The notes beneath the pieces are model-generated. The model was not told the DNA's origin and did not search any database. It saw only the letters and a list, made by a program, of their open reading frames with translations. The position numbers and the translations under genes were made by a program. From the NCBI GenBank assembly GCA_031276175.1, contig JAISNP010000109.1, forward strand, positions 20,208 to 84,207: a stretch of 64,000 nt of DNA. The letters are read 5' to 3'. Positions 1 to 9,282 of the stretch are shown here, one piece after another; within the stretch, counting starts at the first letter, position 1; each line of letters starts with the position of its first letter. This DNA is from Tannerella sp. (lineage in GTDB: Bacteria; Bacteroidota; Bacteroidia; Bacteroidales; Tannerellaceae).

Positions 1-2123
1 GGAACAGCGGGGATGAGGATTCGTACCGGATTCCGCAGGGAAATCACGTGCTGGATTTTTACCAGTCGGGAGGCAGGGATTCCACAGGGCTTTATTTGGG
101 GAGCAGGTACTACGGCGCGTCGTTCGACGTGGCGACGGCTTTTGTTAACCGCACGTTGGGGATAGAAGAGATTCACGTGACGCGGCATCTTTTTAATGCT
201 TTTTTCGGCTGGACGGCGATACTGTTTGCCGGGCTGATTGCCTGCCGTGTGGGGGGCTGGCGGGCGGGCGTGATGACGATGGCGCTGCTGTTTCTCTCGC
301 CGAGGTTCCTCGGACATGCGTACAATAATCCCAAAGATATTCCTTTTGCGGCGGCGATTACTGCGGGGTGCTATTTCATGATGCGGTTTTTCGGCCGGTT
401 CCCGGATGTGAAGATTAAAACCGCAGTCTGCCTTGCCCTTTCCATTGCGCTGGCCGTAAGCATACGTATCGGGGGGCTGATATTGTTCGGTTATTTCGGC
501 GTTTTCGGACTGATATATCTTGCGGATATTTATTTTGCCGGGAGGAAACAAGATCCGAAAGAGGCCGTGCGCCTGCTCGGAAGGCGCGTGCCTCGGTTGC
601 TGCTTTATGGCTTTGCCATTTGTGTGACCGGGTATTTTGCGGGGCTGATTTTGTGGCCTTACGCCCTGATGTCGCCCGTTGCCCATCCGCTGGAGGCTTT
701 CAAGGCGATGTCTTTCTATTCGACTTCCCTGGGGCAGTTGTTCGAGGGGTATTACACCATGTCCGCCGACCTGCCGCGGTACTATACGCCGAAGTATATT
801 TTGATTACGACGCCCCTTGCCGTCACGCTGGGAGCGATGGTTTACCTGTTTGCCGGGGGATTGAAGCGCGCCGTCCGTCCGGCGACTTTTATGATTTATT
901 TTGCGTTCGCGTTCCCCGTGTTCTGGATCGCGTATACCGGCGCTAACGTGTATGGCGGGTGGCGCCATGCGTTGTTTGTCTGTCCGCCGATGGCCGTTGC
1001 CGCAGGATTGGGATTCAACGCCCTGGCGGAACGGGCGAAGCGGCGGTACCTCAAGACGGCGCTGATCGCATTGCCGTTTGCACTGCTGGCGATGCCTGCG
1101 GCGCATATTGTCCGTAACCATCCGCATGAATACGTGTATTTCAATGCGCTCGCCGGGGGGATAGACGGGGCTTACGGGAATTATGAGACGGATTATTACT
1201 TCCACTCCACCCGCGCGGCGGCGGAATGGGTAAAGGCAAATGCCCGCAAGTCGGGGCTGGAGACGGGCGACAAAATCGTCGTAGGGAGCTGGCATTCGGC
1301 GTCGGTGGAATATTTCCTGCGGAAAGACACGGCACGGTTTCGCACCGCCTTCGTGCGCTGGCGCGAACGCAGCACGACGGACTGGGACTATGCCATATTC
1401 CCTCTTGTGGGCATGACGCCGCAGATCATTAAAAGCGCCCACTTCCCGCCGTCGAATACCGTCCACACGATAAAGGTGGACGACAAGCCCATTTGCCTCA
1501 TACTGAAACGTAGCGACAAGTCGGCGTACCGCGCCGCGCTTTTGCGGGAAAAATATAACGACAAAACCCTCGACGGCGAACAGCGCAGGAAGCTGTTTGT
1601 GGAAGCCATGACCGGATACCTCCGTGCGGTCGAAGCGGAGCCGGACGAATTTTATCTGCTGATTACCCTGGCACAGGAATGTTTCAATGCCGGCAGCATA
1701 GATATGTCGGCGCACTATCTGAACCAAGTGATAGAATACTGTGCGGACGAGTTTAACCTGAATTTCGCCGCCTCCATGTATGAACAGTATGCGGAGCGGA
1801 CAAAGGACCTTCAGTATGCGGAACAGATGGCGGCATTTCGCCGGCGGATGGTATCCGACTTTCCCCGCAAGCCGAAGTATTATTATGACCTTGCAATGAT
1901 ATACGCCGGGAAAGGCAATGCCGCCGCCGGGAAAAAACTGATGGACGACTGCATGAAGAAAAACGGCTATCTCTTCGATTCGTATTACTACATGGCCTAT
2001 TATCTGTCGCATACCGGCAACCGCGAAGCTGCCCTGAAGATTCTGGACAAGTGCAGGGCAAAATTTCCTTCCTACGCTTCCGTCGTGCAGGAAACGCGGC
2101 TGCGCATCGAGCAAGGACAGTGA
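1..2123 (+). CDS. membrane glycosyltransferase (GT39/ArnT-like) with C-terminal TPR region, 5' partial
   Basis: The frame is open from base 3 with no upstream stop, so the gene runs off the left edge; the GTG at 48 is only the first start-like codon inside the window. Roughly the first 350 residues are a series of hydrophobic segments with short loops, as in dolichyl-phosphate-mannose/ArnT type GT-C enzymes that transfer sugars from lipid carriers. The last 170 residues are soluble and contain TPR-like helical pairs (for example YYYDLAMIYAGKGN and YYYMAYYLSHTGN). GT-C plus TPR proteins are common in Bacteroidota, but the acceptor cannot be inferred. It could instead be a non-catalytic GT-C paralogue, because the N-terminal acidic motif lies outside the window. 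Confidence 0.6.
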   Translation, partial: NSGDEDSYRIPQGNHVLDFYQSGGRDSTGLYLGSRYYGASFDVATAFVNRTLGIEEIHVTRHLFNAFFGWTAILFAGLIACRVGGWRAGVMTMALLFLSPRFLGHAYNNPKDIPFAAAITAGCYFMMRFFGRFPDVKIKTAVCLALSIALAVSIRIGGLILFGYFGVFGLIYLADIYFAGRKQDPKEAVRLLGRRVPRLLLYGFAICVTGYFAGLILWPYALMSPVAHPLEAFKAMSFYSTSLGQLFEGYYTMSADLPRYYTPKYILITTPLAVTLGAMVYLFAGGLKRAVRPATFMIYFAFAFPVFWIAYTGANVYGGWRHALFVCPPMAVAAGLGFNALAERAKRRYLKTALIALPFALLAMPAAHIVRNHPHEYVYFNALAGGIDGAYGNYETDYYFHSTRAAAEWVKANARKSGLETGDKIVVGSWHSASVEYFLRKDTARFRTAFVRWRERSTTDWDYAIFPLVGMTPQIIKSAHFPPSNTVHTIKVDDKPICLILKRSDKSAYRAALLREKYNDKTLDGEQRRKLFVEAMTGYLRAVEAEPDEFYLLITLAQECFNAGSIDMSAHYLNQVIEYCADEFNLNFAASMYEQYAERTKDLQYAEQMAAFRRRMVSDFPRKPKYYYDLAMIYAGKGNAAAGKKLMDDCMKKNGYLFDSYYYMAYYLSHTGNREAALKILDKCRAKFPSYASVVQETRLRIEQGQ

Positions 2124-2186
2124 AAAAGATTTGTTTCCGACACGATGTTGGCCTAAGTTAAATATGATTATTTATATAAAACACAT

Positions 2187-2217
2187 TTTGAATAAAGAAA
2201 GATTCAAAGTAATTTCG
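2187..2217 (+). promoter_or_regulatory. candidate promoter of rpoD
   Basis: TTTG at 2187-2190 is followed after 19 bp by TAATTTCG (2210-2217), a one-mismatch form of the Bacteroidota -7 element TAnnTTTG. It lies 25 bp before the rpoD ATG. Confidence 0.45.
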
Positions 2218-2242
2218 TGTCCGTTTTTTTCATAAATCGTAT

Positions 2243-3100
2243 ATGAGGCAGTTAAAAATAAATCCGTCAATTACCAAACGAGAAAGCGAATCTATCGAAA
2301 AATATCTTCCCGAAATCGGAAGACAAAGACTTATCTCGGCCGAAGAAGAAGTTGAACTTGCCCAAAGAATCAAACAGGGAGACAAGGCGGCAATGGACAA
2401 ACTTGTGCTTGCAAACCTGCGTTTTGTCGTTTCGGTGGCAAAGCAGTATCAAAACCAGGGCATCACTTTGCAGGACCTGATCAGCGAAGGAAATCTGGGA
2501 CTGATAAAAGCCGCGGAAAGATTTGATGAGACACGAGGGTTTAAGTTTATTTCTTATGCGGTGTGGTGGATCCGGCAAAGCATACTTCAGGCTTTGGCCG
2601 AACAGTCGCGGATGGTACGCCTGCCTCTCAATCAGGTCGGGAATTTAAATAAACTTGCCAAAATGACTGCAAAGTTCGAACAGGAGAACCAGCGTAAGCC
2701 GTCGAACGAAGAACTGGCGGACATACTGAATATTTCAACCGAAAAGCTTTCCGATTTATATAATTTTTCAAACCGCCATGTTTCGGTAGACGCCCCTTTT
2801 ACGGAAGAGGGCGACAACAATCTGCTTGACGTGATTGTCGACAGAGACGCCCCCATGGCCGATAAAAATCTGATTCACGAATCGCTGTCGAAAGACATCA
2901 ACCGCACCCTCTCCACCTTGAACGACCGCGACAGGGAAGTGATCAAATGGTCTTTCGGCATCGGTTGCCGTGAATTGACGCTGGAAGAAATCAGCGGCAA
3001 ACTCGGTCTGACACGCGAGCGTGTAAGACAAATCAGAGAAAAAGCAATCAAAAAGCTGAAAAACAAAAGTCATATCCTGCTAAAAAGCTATTGGGGATAA
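2243..3100 (+). CDS. rpoD: RNA polymerase primary sigma factor RpoD/SigA
   Basis: This 285-residue protein has the short primary sigma layout typical of Bacteroidota, lacking the long N-terminal region 1.1 of E. coli. Region 1.2 is at about residues 18-43 and region 2 holds [14 protein letters not shown] and [13 protein letters not shown], the core-binding and -10 recognition helices. Region 3 follows, and region 4 ends with [17 protein letters not shown], the helix-turn-helix that reads the -33 element. It directs housekeeping transcription from the TTTG/TAnnTTTG promoters seen throughout the window. It appears monocistronic, between the GT-C gene and a metallo-hydrolase. Confidence 0.95.
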   Translation: MRQLKINPSITKRESESIEKYLPEIGRQRLISAEEEVELAQRIKQGDKAAMDKLVLANLRFVVSVAKQYQNQGITLQDLISEGNLGLIKAAERFDETRGFKFISYAVWWIRQSILQALAEQSRMVRLPLNQVGNLNKLAKMTAKFEQENQRKPSNEELADILNISTEKLSDLYNFSNRHVSVDAPFTEEGDNNLLDVIVDRDAPMADKNLIHESLSKDINRTLSTLNDRDREVIKWSFGIGCRELTLEEISGKLGLTRERVRQIREKAIKKLKNKSHILLKSYWG

Positions 3101-3157
3101 GACACCGCCGCAGCCGGTTTCTTCATCTTCATCTGCATTTCCAAAACCACGAAAAAA

Positions 3158-3988
3158 ATGGCCGGAACTACCGTACAATTGATTAATACGGGCTTTTTTT
3201 ATGCCGACGGAGGCTCCATGTTCGGGGCGACGCCGCGTCAGGCATGGAAAAGGCGCTATCCCTGCGACGAGCAAAACCGTTGCCTGCTTGCCATGCGCGC
3301 CGGTCTGGTGATTACCGGTTGCGGACGCATCATTCTTATCGACAACGGCGTAGGAGACAAACACATTGAGAAGTTGAAAAACACATCTTACCGGTTTTTC
3401 GATTTGGTCGACATCCGCGAGGCGCTTAACGCGAGGGGCATTGCTCCCGGACAAGTGACCGACGTGGTACTCACGCACCTGCATTTCGACCACTGCGGCG
3501 CTACGACACGCTATGAAAACGGACAAACGACGCCCACCTTTCCCGAAGCGACATGCTGGGTAAGCCGCGCGCAATGGCAAAACAGCCTGTCCCCTAACCC
3601 GCTTGAGGCCGATTCTTATTTTCACGAAAATATCAGCGCCGTCGCGACGACCGGGAAACTGCGCCTGATTGATTCCGACTGCGATTTGTGCGAAGACGTC
3701 CGGCTGCGGCTTTACGGCGGGCATACGCCCGGACAGATTGCGCCTTACGTCGGGACAGACGAAAAGACGATGGTTTTTGCGGGCGACGTGATTCCCATCG
3801 CGGCGCAGGTATCACCTTTGTGGATTTCGGCTTACGACACGCATCCGCTGACATCGTACTACGAAAAACTGCGCATGTTGGACGAAGCTGCCGACAGGAA
3901 ACAAACGATCGTGCACTACCACGATGCCTGTAAGCCCTGCTCGACCGTACGGAAAATCGGGAATGCCATAATTCGTCGGGACGATTAG
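3158..3988 (+). CDS. MBL-fold metallo-hydrolase
   Basis: A 276-residue soluble protein with the metallo-beta-lactamase fold signature THLHFDHCG at residues 106-114, which supplies zinc ligands. Later elements are YGGHTPGQ, FAGDVIP and a C-terminal YHDA, in the right order for the second metal site. No signal peptide is visible, so it is probably cytoplasmic. Members of this branch hydrolyse lactones, glyoxalase-type thioesters or phosphodiesters; the substrate cannot be read from sequence. It starts 57 bp after rpoD on the same strand. Confidence 0.8.
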   Translation: MAGTTVQLINTGFFYADGGSMFGATPRQAWKRRYPCDEQNRCLLAMRAGLVITGCGRIILIDNGVGDKHIEKLKNTSYRFFDLVDIREALNARGIAPGQVTDVVLTHLHFDHCGATTRYENGQTTPTFPEATCWVSRAQWQNSLSPNPLEADSYFHENISAVATTGKLRLIDSDCDLCEDVRLRLYGGHTPGQIAPYVGTDEKTMVFAGDVIPIAAQVSPLWISAYDTHPLTSYYEKLRMLDEAADRKQTIVHYHDACKPCSTVRKIGNAIIRRDD

Positions 3989-3997
3989 ATCCGTCAC

Positions 3998-4262
3998 GTC
4001 CTGTCGGAAGATTCTCCCGCGCGTTTGATTAATCGCATCACGGATAGTCTTGACATAAGCCGCATGGCAGATACTTATCGCGGGGGAGGGGCAAGTTCCT
4101 GTCATCCCCGGATGATGTTTAAGGTGATTATCTTCGGGGATTTGAACAATATTTACCCGTGTCGCAAAATAGAAAATGCCCTGACCGGCAGGGGGAGTTT
4201 CATGTGGCTTACGTGCGGTTGGACTCCCGGCCGTAACACCGGCAACCGCTTTCGTTCTTCCC
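3998..4262 (+). pseudogene. N-terminal scrap of an IS1182-type transposase
   Basis: Frame-3 translation gives ARLINRITDSLDISRMADTY followed by RGGGASSCHPRMMFKV, LNNIYPCRKIENAL and FMWL. The first part closely matches the transposase start at the right edge of the window (63842 on) at protein and DNA level. The scrap begins inside the protein (no start codon region) and stops at the 3' end of the next gene, so it is a non-functional remnant. It fills the 280-bp gap between convergent genes. Confidence 0.8.
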
Positions 4263-4267
4263 GTTTA

Positions 4268-6331
4268 TCAGAACTTGTATTTAATCATCAGATTCAGGTC
4301 GGTGCGTTTTTTGCCTGCAATGGCTTCGAGGTCGCTACCGATGGCTTCGCGATCGATGTAGTGCATTTGTACGATTTTGACGGAGAGCGCCAGCCGTTCC
4401 GTTAAAAAATACCGCACGACGGCGGCACAGCGGAATCCTTCGCCGTAGAGGAGCGACGGGTTGTAGACGTACTGAAGTTTTTTCTCGCGCGAACCGATGC
4501 GGCTGTCATAATCGTCGGTATCGAAGTATGCGATAAACAAATCGGCCTGCAGTCGCGCGGAAGGCTTCCATGCAATGCTTTGCGAGAAGGCAAACCCGCG
4601 GCTTTCTTTTCCCCGCATTTTGTCGTAGAGGCAGACGTCGACCGACGTGCGTGCGGACAGGGCCGGTTGCGGGTTGAAAACGAAATGCCCCCCGACGCGG
4701 TGTTGCGTGTAGGGGAGCGCTTCGGTTTCGTGGAGTTCGCCTGTGGTTCGGTTGGCGTATTTTTGGCGGTACCGGTACCGGAGGTAAGCGGAGTATTTGT
4801 CGGCGGCGGTATAATCGACCTGCACCATGTATTCCGTGCCGGACGAGGGGGCGTCGACTCCGTATTTCAGCCACGGGAAGCGGAATAAGTCGGCATATCC
4901 CGAAAAACTCCAGTGCGCCGCGGGCGTAAACTTCAATCCTGTATGCAGTCCCTGTTCGTTCCGCACATCGCTGTTCTGCGAAAAAGCCCTGCCGTACAGC
5001 GCCTGATAGTCGGGCGCGTAGGATCGGAACAGTACGAAGGCGGACAGGTACGAAACAGGCGTCCACTGCATCGTGTTCAGCGTAGCCCACGCGCCGTTTT
5101 TGGAAACGGCCGTTTCGCCGGACAGCCAGACGTTGTCGTGAAGGAAGCAGTAGTCTATGCTTGCGTTCACGTTTCGCGTGCCCCTGAAATAATATACGTT
5201 ATACGGATGCGGTTCGGGCGCGACGGTCAGGCGTCCGTAGTCGTGTGTCAGCGCGGTCACTCCCACGGCAAACGTCGGGGCTTCGTAACGGATATTCCCG
5301 CCGAAGACGTGCGATGTAATCGTATTTTTCTTCTCCATGTCGCTTTCGCGGCGATGCAGTCCGTCGGTTTTGAACGACGTGATCATGCCGTCTTCCACAT
5401 TTCCGTCTTCTCTGCGGGCGGAAAAGAAAACGGAGGCGTCGATGTTTTTCCGGCTGACAGTCGCTGCAAATCCCCGGAAGAAACTGCTTTCGTTTGCAGA
5501 ATAATGGCGGCGGAACCCGTTGTTCCGGTTTCCTGCGTGTGTCTGAATGGCGTACATCCGCGGGTTGAAATCGTGGCTGAGCGTCAGCCCCTGTCCGAAC
5601 GAAGCCTTGTAGTCGCCCACGACAAGCGTTTTGAGCCATTTCATATTGCGCAGCAACAAGTGTGCGGAATAATAGTCGTATCCCCTGTTGCGGCTGTTCA
5701 TGAACGGTTCACCGGCATCCTTTTCCATGACAATTCCGGCCTGCAGGCGGTCGTCGAAAGCATATGAGTAGCGTAAATTATGATAAAACGGCTGACCGAG
5801 GTACCGGCTGTCGGGCGACTGCAGCAATACGCTGTCGGGCGCCGGCAGGTATCCCTGTTTCAGCGGAAAGGTACGGTCGAACCGTAGCACAAACTCATGC
5901 GAGCCGTACTTCGTCAGGTTGCCGATATTCGGAGGCAGCTTGCCGGGCGTCACATCGCCGGCATACACAAAGGGCAACAACAGGTCGATAGTCGGCCAAT
6001 CCAGTTCTTCGATGCCTTTCAGTTCGTATACCGTCGCCATGTTTCCGTAACGCTCCCTGTACGCGATGATGCTTTCAATCTGGCGATCGGACAGGAACGG
6101 CAACTGTTTCAGCATTTCCGCCGTGACGGTATTCAGGTTGAACGGATGCTCCGCGAGATACGACAGTTCGGCAAACAGCGCTTCCGCCTGCCCGTCGTCT
6201 TCCGATTCTTCCGCAAGTCTTTCGATAAATTCCACCCACTTTTCCGCCGTCCTGTTTTCCTGTCCTGCTGCACCGGAGAATGAAACCAGCAGGATTGCAA
6301 GCGTCACCGTAGGCAGCCGTTTCATTATCAT
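4268..6331 (-). CDS. helix-hairpin-helix outer-membrane barrel protein
   Basis: 687 residues with a signal peptide (start MIMKRLPT; the third residue Met is an equally good start). After an acidic segment come two ComEA-like helix-hairpin-helix repeats at about residues 55-120 (FNLNTVTAEMLKQLP, then YELKGIEELDW). The remaining 550 residues alternate polar and aromatic positions and end in an aromatic strand (LNLMIKYKF), typical of an outer-membrane beta-barrel. Proteins of this architecture recur in Bacteroidota without an established role. It lies 6 bp downstream of a second barrel gene on the same strand, so the two are probably cotranscribed. Confidence 0.7.
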   Translation of the reverse strand: MIMKRLPTVTLAILLVSFSGAAGQENRTAEKWVEFIERLAEESEDDGQAEALFAELSYLAEHPFNLNTVTAEMLKQLPFLSDRQIESIIAYRERYGNMATVYELKGIEELDWPTIDLLLPFVYAGDVTPGKLPPNIGNLTKYGSHEFVLRFDRTFPLKQGYLPAPDSVLLQSPDSRYLGQPFYHNLRYSYAFDDRLQAGIVMEKDAGEPFMNSRNRGYDYYSAHLLLRNMKWLKTLVVGDYKASFGQGLTLSHDFNPRMYAIQTHAGNRNNGFRRHYSANESSFFRGFAATVSRKNIDASVFFSARREDGNVEDGMITSFKTDGLHRRESDMEKKNTITSHVFGGNIRYEAPTFAVGVTALTHDYGRLTVAPEPHPYNVYYFRGTRNVNASIDYCFLHDNVWLSGETAVSKNGAWATLNTMQWTPVSYLSAFVLFRSYAPDYQALYGRAFSQNSDVRNEQGLHTGLKFTPAAHWSFSGYADLFRFPWLKYGVDAPSSGTEYMVQVDYTAADKYSAYLRYRYRQKYANRTTGELHETEALPYTQHRVGGHFVFNPQPALSARTSVDVCLYDKMRGKESRGFAFSQSIAWKPSARLQADLFIAYFDTDDYDSRIGSREKKLQYVYNPSLLYGEGFRCAAVVRYFLTERLALSVKIVQMHYIDREAIGSDLEAIAGKKRTDLNLMIKYKF

Positions 6332-6337
6332 TAAGGA

Positions 6338-7150
6338 TTAAAATAACAGGGATAAACCCATGCCGAGATTTGCGCCCAGTATGGAATGATAAATCATGAC
6401 CGTATCAACCTCGATGTTGTTGAGCCGAAAACTCATTCCCAGCGAAGGGCGGAGCGGCGTCGTCCGTACGCCCGCCCTGAGCCGGAAATCGTCGGAGATG
6501 AGATATTCCGTTCCGAACGATGCCGAGAACGGCGTTTCTTCGCAATGTGCGATTCCGGAAGTGATCCGCGCCTCGTTCGTCATGTTCCAGTTAACGTTCA
6601 GTTCCGCCAGATATGCGCCGATGCGCCTGCTGTCGACACCTGCTTCGTTCAGCGGGACGGAGGGGAAGTTGATCACCGACACTCCCGCCGACAGGTTTTC
6701 GGAAGGCCGGAAAGTAACTCCGATGTCGGTTGAAATGCGCGCAACGTCCGATTCGAAGATTTCCGACTGCATGACCGTATATTGCACGCTTATGCCCAAA
6801 GCCCACGATGCATTCAACTGCTTGCCTGCCGAAAGACGGAACAGGCTCTCGCGATACTCGTCGTATCCGAACGAAGCCACGTGCAGTCCGACGGGAAGCA
6901 CACGGTTGGGAAAGCAGAATCCGCTGCTGATCGTAGCCAACTCTTTCAGCGAATAACGGCTGTAATAATCGACGCGTACCGTTTTCTTCGTCTGCATCCC
7001 CAGCAGCGAGGGGTTGAAAAACGCCGAATGTGCACCTCCGTTGCCTCCCATGCCCAGCGTTCCGACGTCGGGCAATCGCAGGTTGTCGGTCGCCGGAACG
7101 GAAAAACACCGGAACCATACGGCAAATATAATGATCAGCCATTTCTTCAT
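6338..7150 (-). CDS. PorV/PorQ-like outer-membrane barrel protein
   Basis: 270 residues from the ATG at 7150 (MKKWLIIIFAVWF), which starts a clean signal peptide; the ORF-track extension to 7192 overlaps the promoter and is rejected. The mature part begins LRLPDVGTLGMGG and continues NPSLLGMQ, resembling the N-terminus of PorV/PorQ/FadL-like Bacteroidota barrels, and ends in GLSLLF. PorV and PorQ belong to T9SS attachment complexes, but similarity here is only of type and a T9SS role is inference. It is first in a two-gene operon with the helix-hairpin-helix barrel gene. Confidence 0.6.
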   Translation of the reverse strand: MKKWLIIIFAVWFRCFSVPATDNLRLPDVGTLGMGGNGGAHSAFFNPSLLGMQTKKTVRVDYYSRYSLKELATISSGFCFPNRVLPVGLHVASFGYDEYRESLFRLSAGKQLNASWALGISVQYTVMQSEIFESDVARISTDIGVTFRPSENLSAGVSVINFPSVPLNEAGVDSRRIGAYLAELNVNWNMTNEARITSGIAHCEETPFSASFGTEYLISDDFRLRAGVRTTPLRPSLGMSFRLNNIEVDTVMIYHSILGANLGMGLSLLF

Positions 7151-7189
7151 GTGCGTAAAATATATGTGGATAACATTTGTTGTTCGGGA

Positions 7190-7197
7190 CAAAGATA
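7190..7197 (-). promoter_or_regulatory. -7 element for the barrel operon
   Basis: CAAAGATA on the plus strand reads TATCTTTG on the minus strand, an exact TAnnTTTG. It sits 39 bp before the ATG at 7150, which supports that start. No good -33 TTTG is visible. Confidence 0.5.
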
Positions 7198-7207
7198 ATG
7201 ATTTTAA

Positions 7208-7275
7208 ATGAATATTGCATTCATTGCCTGATCAGCCTGAAGGGCTATATTTTCATAGCCTTAAGTTTGCGGTTG
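7208..7275 (+). repeat. dispersed repeat, short copy A
   Basis: Starts with a TGAATAT..ATTCA hairpin, then TGCCTGATCAGCCTGAAGGG and a CATAGCC segment. The same words in the same order occur at 38041, 47227 and 60553. This copy keeps only the 5' third. From here to the transposase remnant (7276-7448) nothing is coding; there is an orphan TACTTTTG at 7297-7304. Confidence 0.65.
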
Positions 7276-7448
7276 AAAAAATCGGGGTTAAATATTTACT
7301 TTTGTTGTATGAAAGTAAGGATTTGATCGACCGGCAAAGGTAAACTATTTTCATAACGAGACATTAAAGTCTATCTGCGGAAAGAGACCTTTGTCGGTCA
7401 AGTTGAGGATACTGTGTAGAATATCAGGCTTTTAATCCTGTTTAAATT

Positions 7449-8188
7449 TTAACGAAATAAAAGCATAAAGGGTTTCCGTATTTGGCACATAGATATTTTC
7501 TTTGAAGTGACAAAACTAAAAAAGAAATGTATCCAACAGACACAATTACTCTTGAATTTCCGGGAACAGAACTTTCCCGATGAGAGGATACTGCATTTAC
7601 GTACTTCGTACCTCCCATGGTCATATTCCCATTCCTCCGACACGCTCTCTGCAGGACAGGTTTTAAAACCAAATACCGCTTCTTCGTACAAATTTCCTTG
7701 ATTCTCTTTCAAGGCCAACAGGTAATGACCGCCTTTTGTCTTGATCTTTTCGCTATATCACGTTTTTTTTGTCCTGCGCACACCCGATTCTCCGATACCC
7801 ACGCATTGACTGTGTATAATCCTTTGTTGCCACGGCTGCATGGAGATGTTCCTCTGAGTTTTTTCCCGTCCAAACAAATTTGTTTTTCCGACAATAACCC
7901 GATAAGGTCTTTGCCGTAATCGTTCAAACATACCCGTAATACTTCCGGCTCCAACATCGGAAATACCCGACGGAAAGTGTCGTGCGACGGTATCCCATTA
8001 GGCAAGGATACATAGGGGTGTAAAAACTCTTTGTGGGTACGGGCAAATAAAACCATGTCTTCGTAATCTTTCCCGCTACTCAGGTAAGTAAATAAGCCTG
8101 TCAACAATATGTACGACAACTTGTGCAAACACTTTTTTTCTATTCGAAAATCTTTTACCTCCGACAGGTATGCTTGTATCGTTTTCAT
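7449..8188 (-). pseudogene. ISAs1-type transposase, internally deleted and frameshifted
   Basis: The 5' part (8188 down to about 7765) encodes MKTIQAYLSEVKDFRIEKKC, SYILLTGLFTYLSSGKDYED and LDGKKLRGT, the N-terminal DDE_Tnp_1-associated domain and first catalytic block of ISAs1 transposases. After VCAGQKK the frame is lost and about 35-40 residues are missing. The next frame resumes with GGHYLLALKENQGNLYEE, the third catalytic block, then HGRYEVRK, after which homology fades near 7565. The remaining C-terminus is absent. The element is dead and sits just upstream of porP, reading away from it. Confidence 0.85.
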
Positions 8189-8192
8189 GCCC

Positions 8193-8200
8193 CAAAGTTA
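8193..8200 (-). promoter_or_regulatory. -7 element of the ISAs1 remnant
   Basis: CAAAGTTA on the plus strand is TAACTTTG on the minus strand, 4 bp from the transposase ATG. The transposon promoter reads away from porP. Confidence 0.35.
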
Positions 8201-8288
8201 GTAATTTCGTGCGTTTGCCCGTCGTACGGGATTGTTTTTGCAAAACACACAATTTATTGTTCATTTCGGAGTTATCAATTATCATACG

Positions 8289-9251
8289 ATGAAACGGATT
8301 TATTTTTTTATAGTTGCTATAAGTGCGTGTGCATCCGTGGCGAGGGCGCAAACGGACGATGCGATGCTCAGCCAGTATTTCGCGGCATTGAATTACTACA
8401 ACCCTGCGTATGCCGGCAAGTCGGGCGAGTTGAATACGATGGCGTTGTACCGTATGCAATGGCTGGGAGTTACGAACGCCCCCAGGTCGATATGCGTGGC
8501 GGCGGATATGCCTTGGAAATACGGGAAAATACAGCAGGGCATCGGCATCGTCGTAGTGAGCGACAAACTGGGACTGGACGAAAACCTGAGCGCGGGAGTG
8601 CAGTACGCATACAAGCGCAAACTGGGTAAAGGCACGCTCGGCATCGGGCTTCAGGCGGGCATACTCAACAAAGTGTTCAGGGGCGACAGTATCAACATCC
8701 CTTCGGGTAGCGAGATTGTTACGCCCGACGATGAAGCTCTCCCTCAAACGGAACTGGACGCTATGGGGATCGACATGACTGCCGGCATCATGTACTACGG
8801 CGACCGCTATTTCGTGGGAATCGGTTCCGCACATCTGACGGCACCTACGCTCAATCTCGACGAAAATACGGAACGAAAAATCGAACGCACCTATAATTTA
8901 ACGGCCGGATACAATATGCAATTAAAAAATACGTTACTTGAATTGCAACCTTCCGTACTGGTACTGACGAACCTGCAAATGGTTTCGGCAGACGTAACGG
9001 CAAGAGCGGTATATAACAAAATGTACAACGGTGGACTGGGGCTGCGTATCAGCGACAACGGGAAACTCAACAGCGCAACACTTTACCTTGGCGCCTTCAT
9101 CAAAGGATTCCGTGTGGGTTATGCGTTCGAATTTCCGACTTCCGCAATGAATGCAAGCGCCGGAAGTCATGAATTTGCAGTCTCATACCACCTGAAACTG
9201 AACAACAGAAAAGGATTAAAAAACAAACACAAAAGCATAAGGATCTTGTAA
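8289..9251 (+). CDS. porP: type IX secretion protein PorP (PorP/SprF family)
   Basis: 320 residues from the ATG at 8289; the longer ORF to 8232 would precede the signal peptide MKRIYFFIVAISACASVARA. The mature protein starts with DAMLSQYFAALNYYNPAYAG, the family hallmark (Q-Y-F..NP-YAG), and forms an outer-membrane beta-barrel. PorP is an outer-membrane component of the T9SS that works with the PorK-PorN periplasmic ring. It is the first gene of a five-gene porPKLMN cluster in the same order as in Porphyromonas gingivalis. Its promoter is not clear; the ISAs1 remnant lies directly upstream. Confidence 0.92.
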   Translation: MKRIYFFIVAISACASVARAQTDDAMLSQYFAALNYYNPAYAGKSGELNTMALYRMQWLGVTNAPRSICVAADMPWKYGKIQQGIGIVVVSDKLGLDENLSAGVQYAYKRKLGKGTLGIGLQAGILNKVFRGDSINIPSGSEIVTPDDEALPQTELDAMGIDMTAGIMYYGDRYFVGIGSAHLTAPTLNLDENTERKIERTYNLTAGYNMQLKNTLLELQPSVLVLTNLQMVSADVTARAVYNKMYNGGLGLRISDNGKLNSATLYLGAFIKGFRVGYAFEFPTSAMNASAGSHEFAVSYHLKLNNRKGLKNKHKSIRIL

Positions 9252-9282
9252 GAGGAACTTAAAAAAATAGAATGAGCCAATC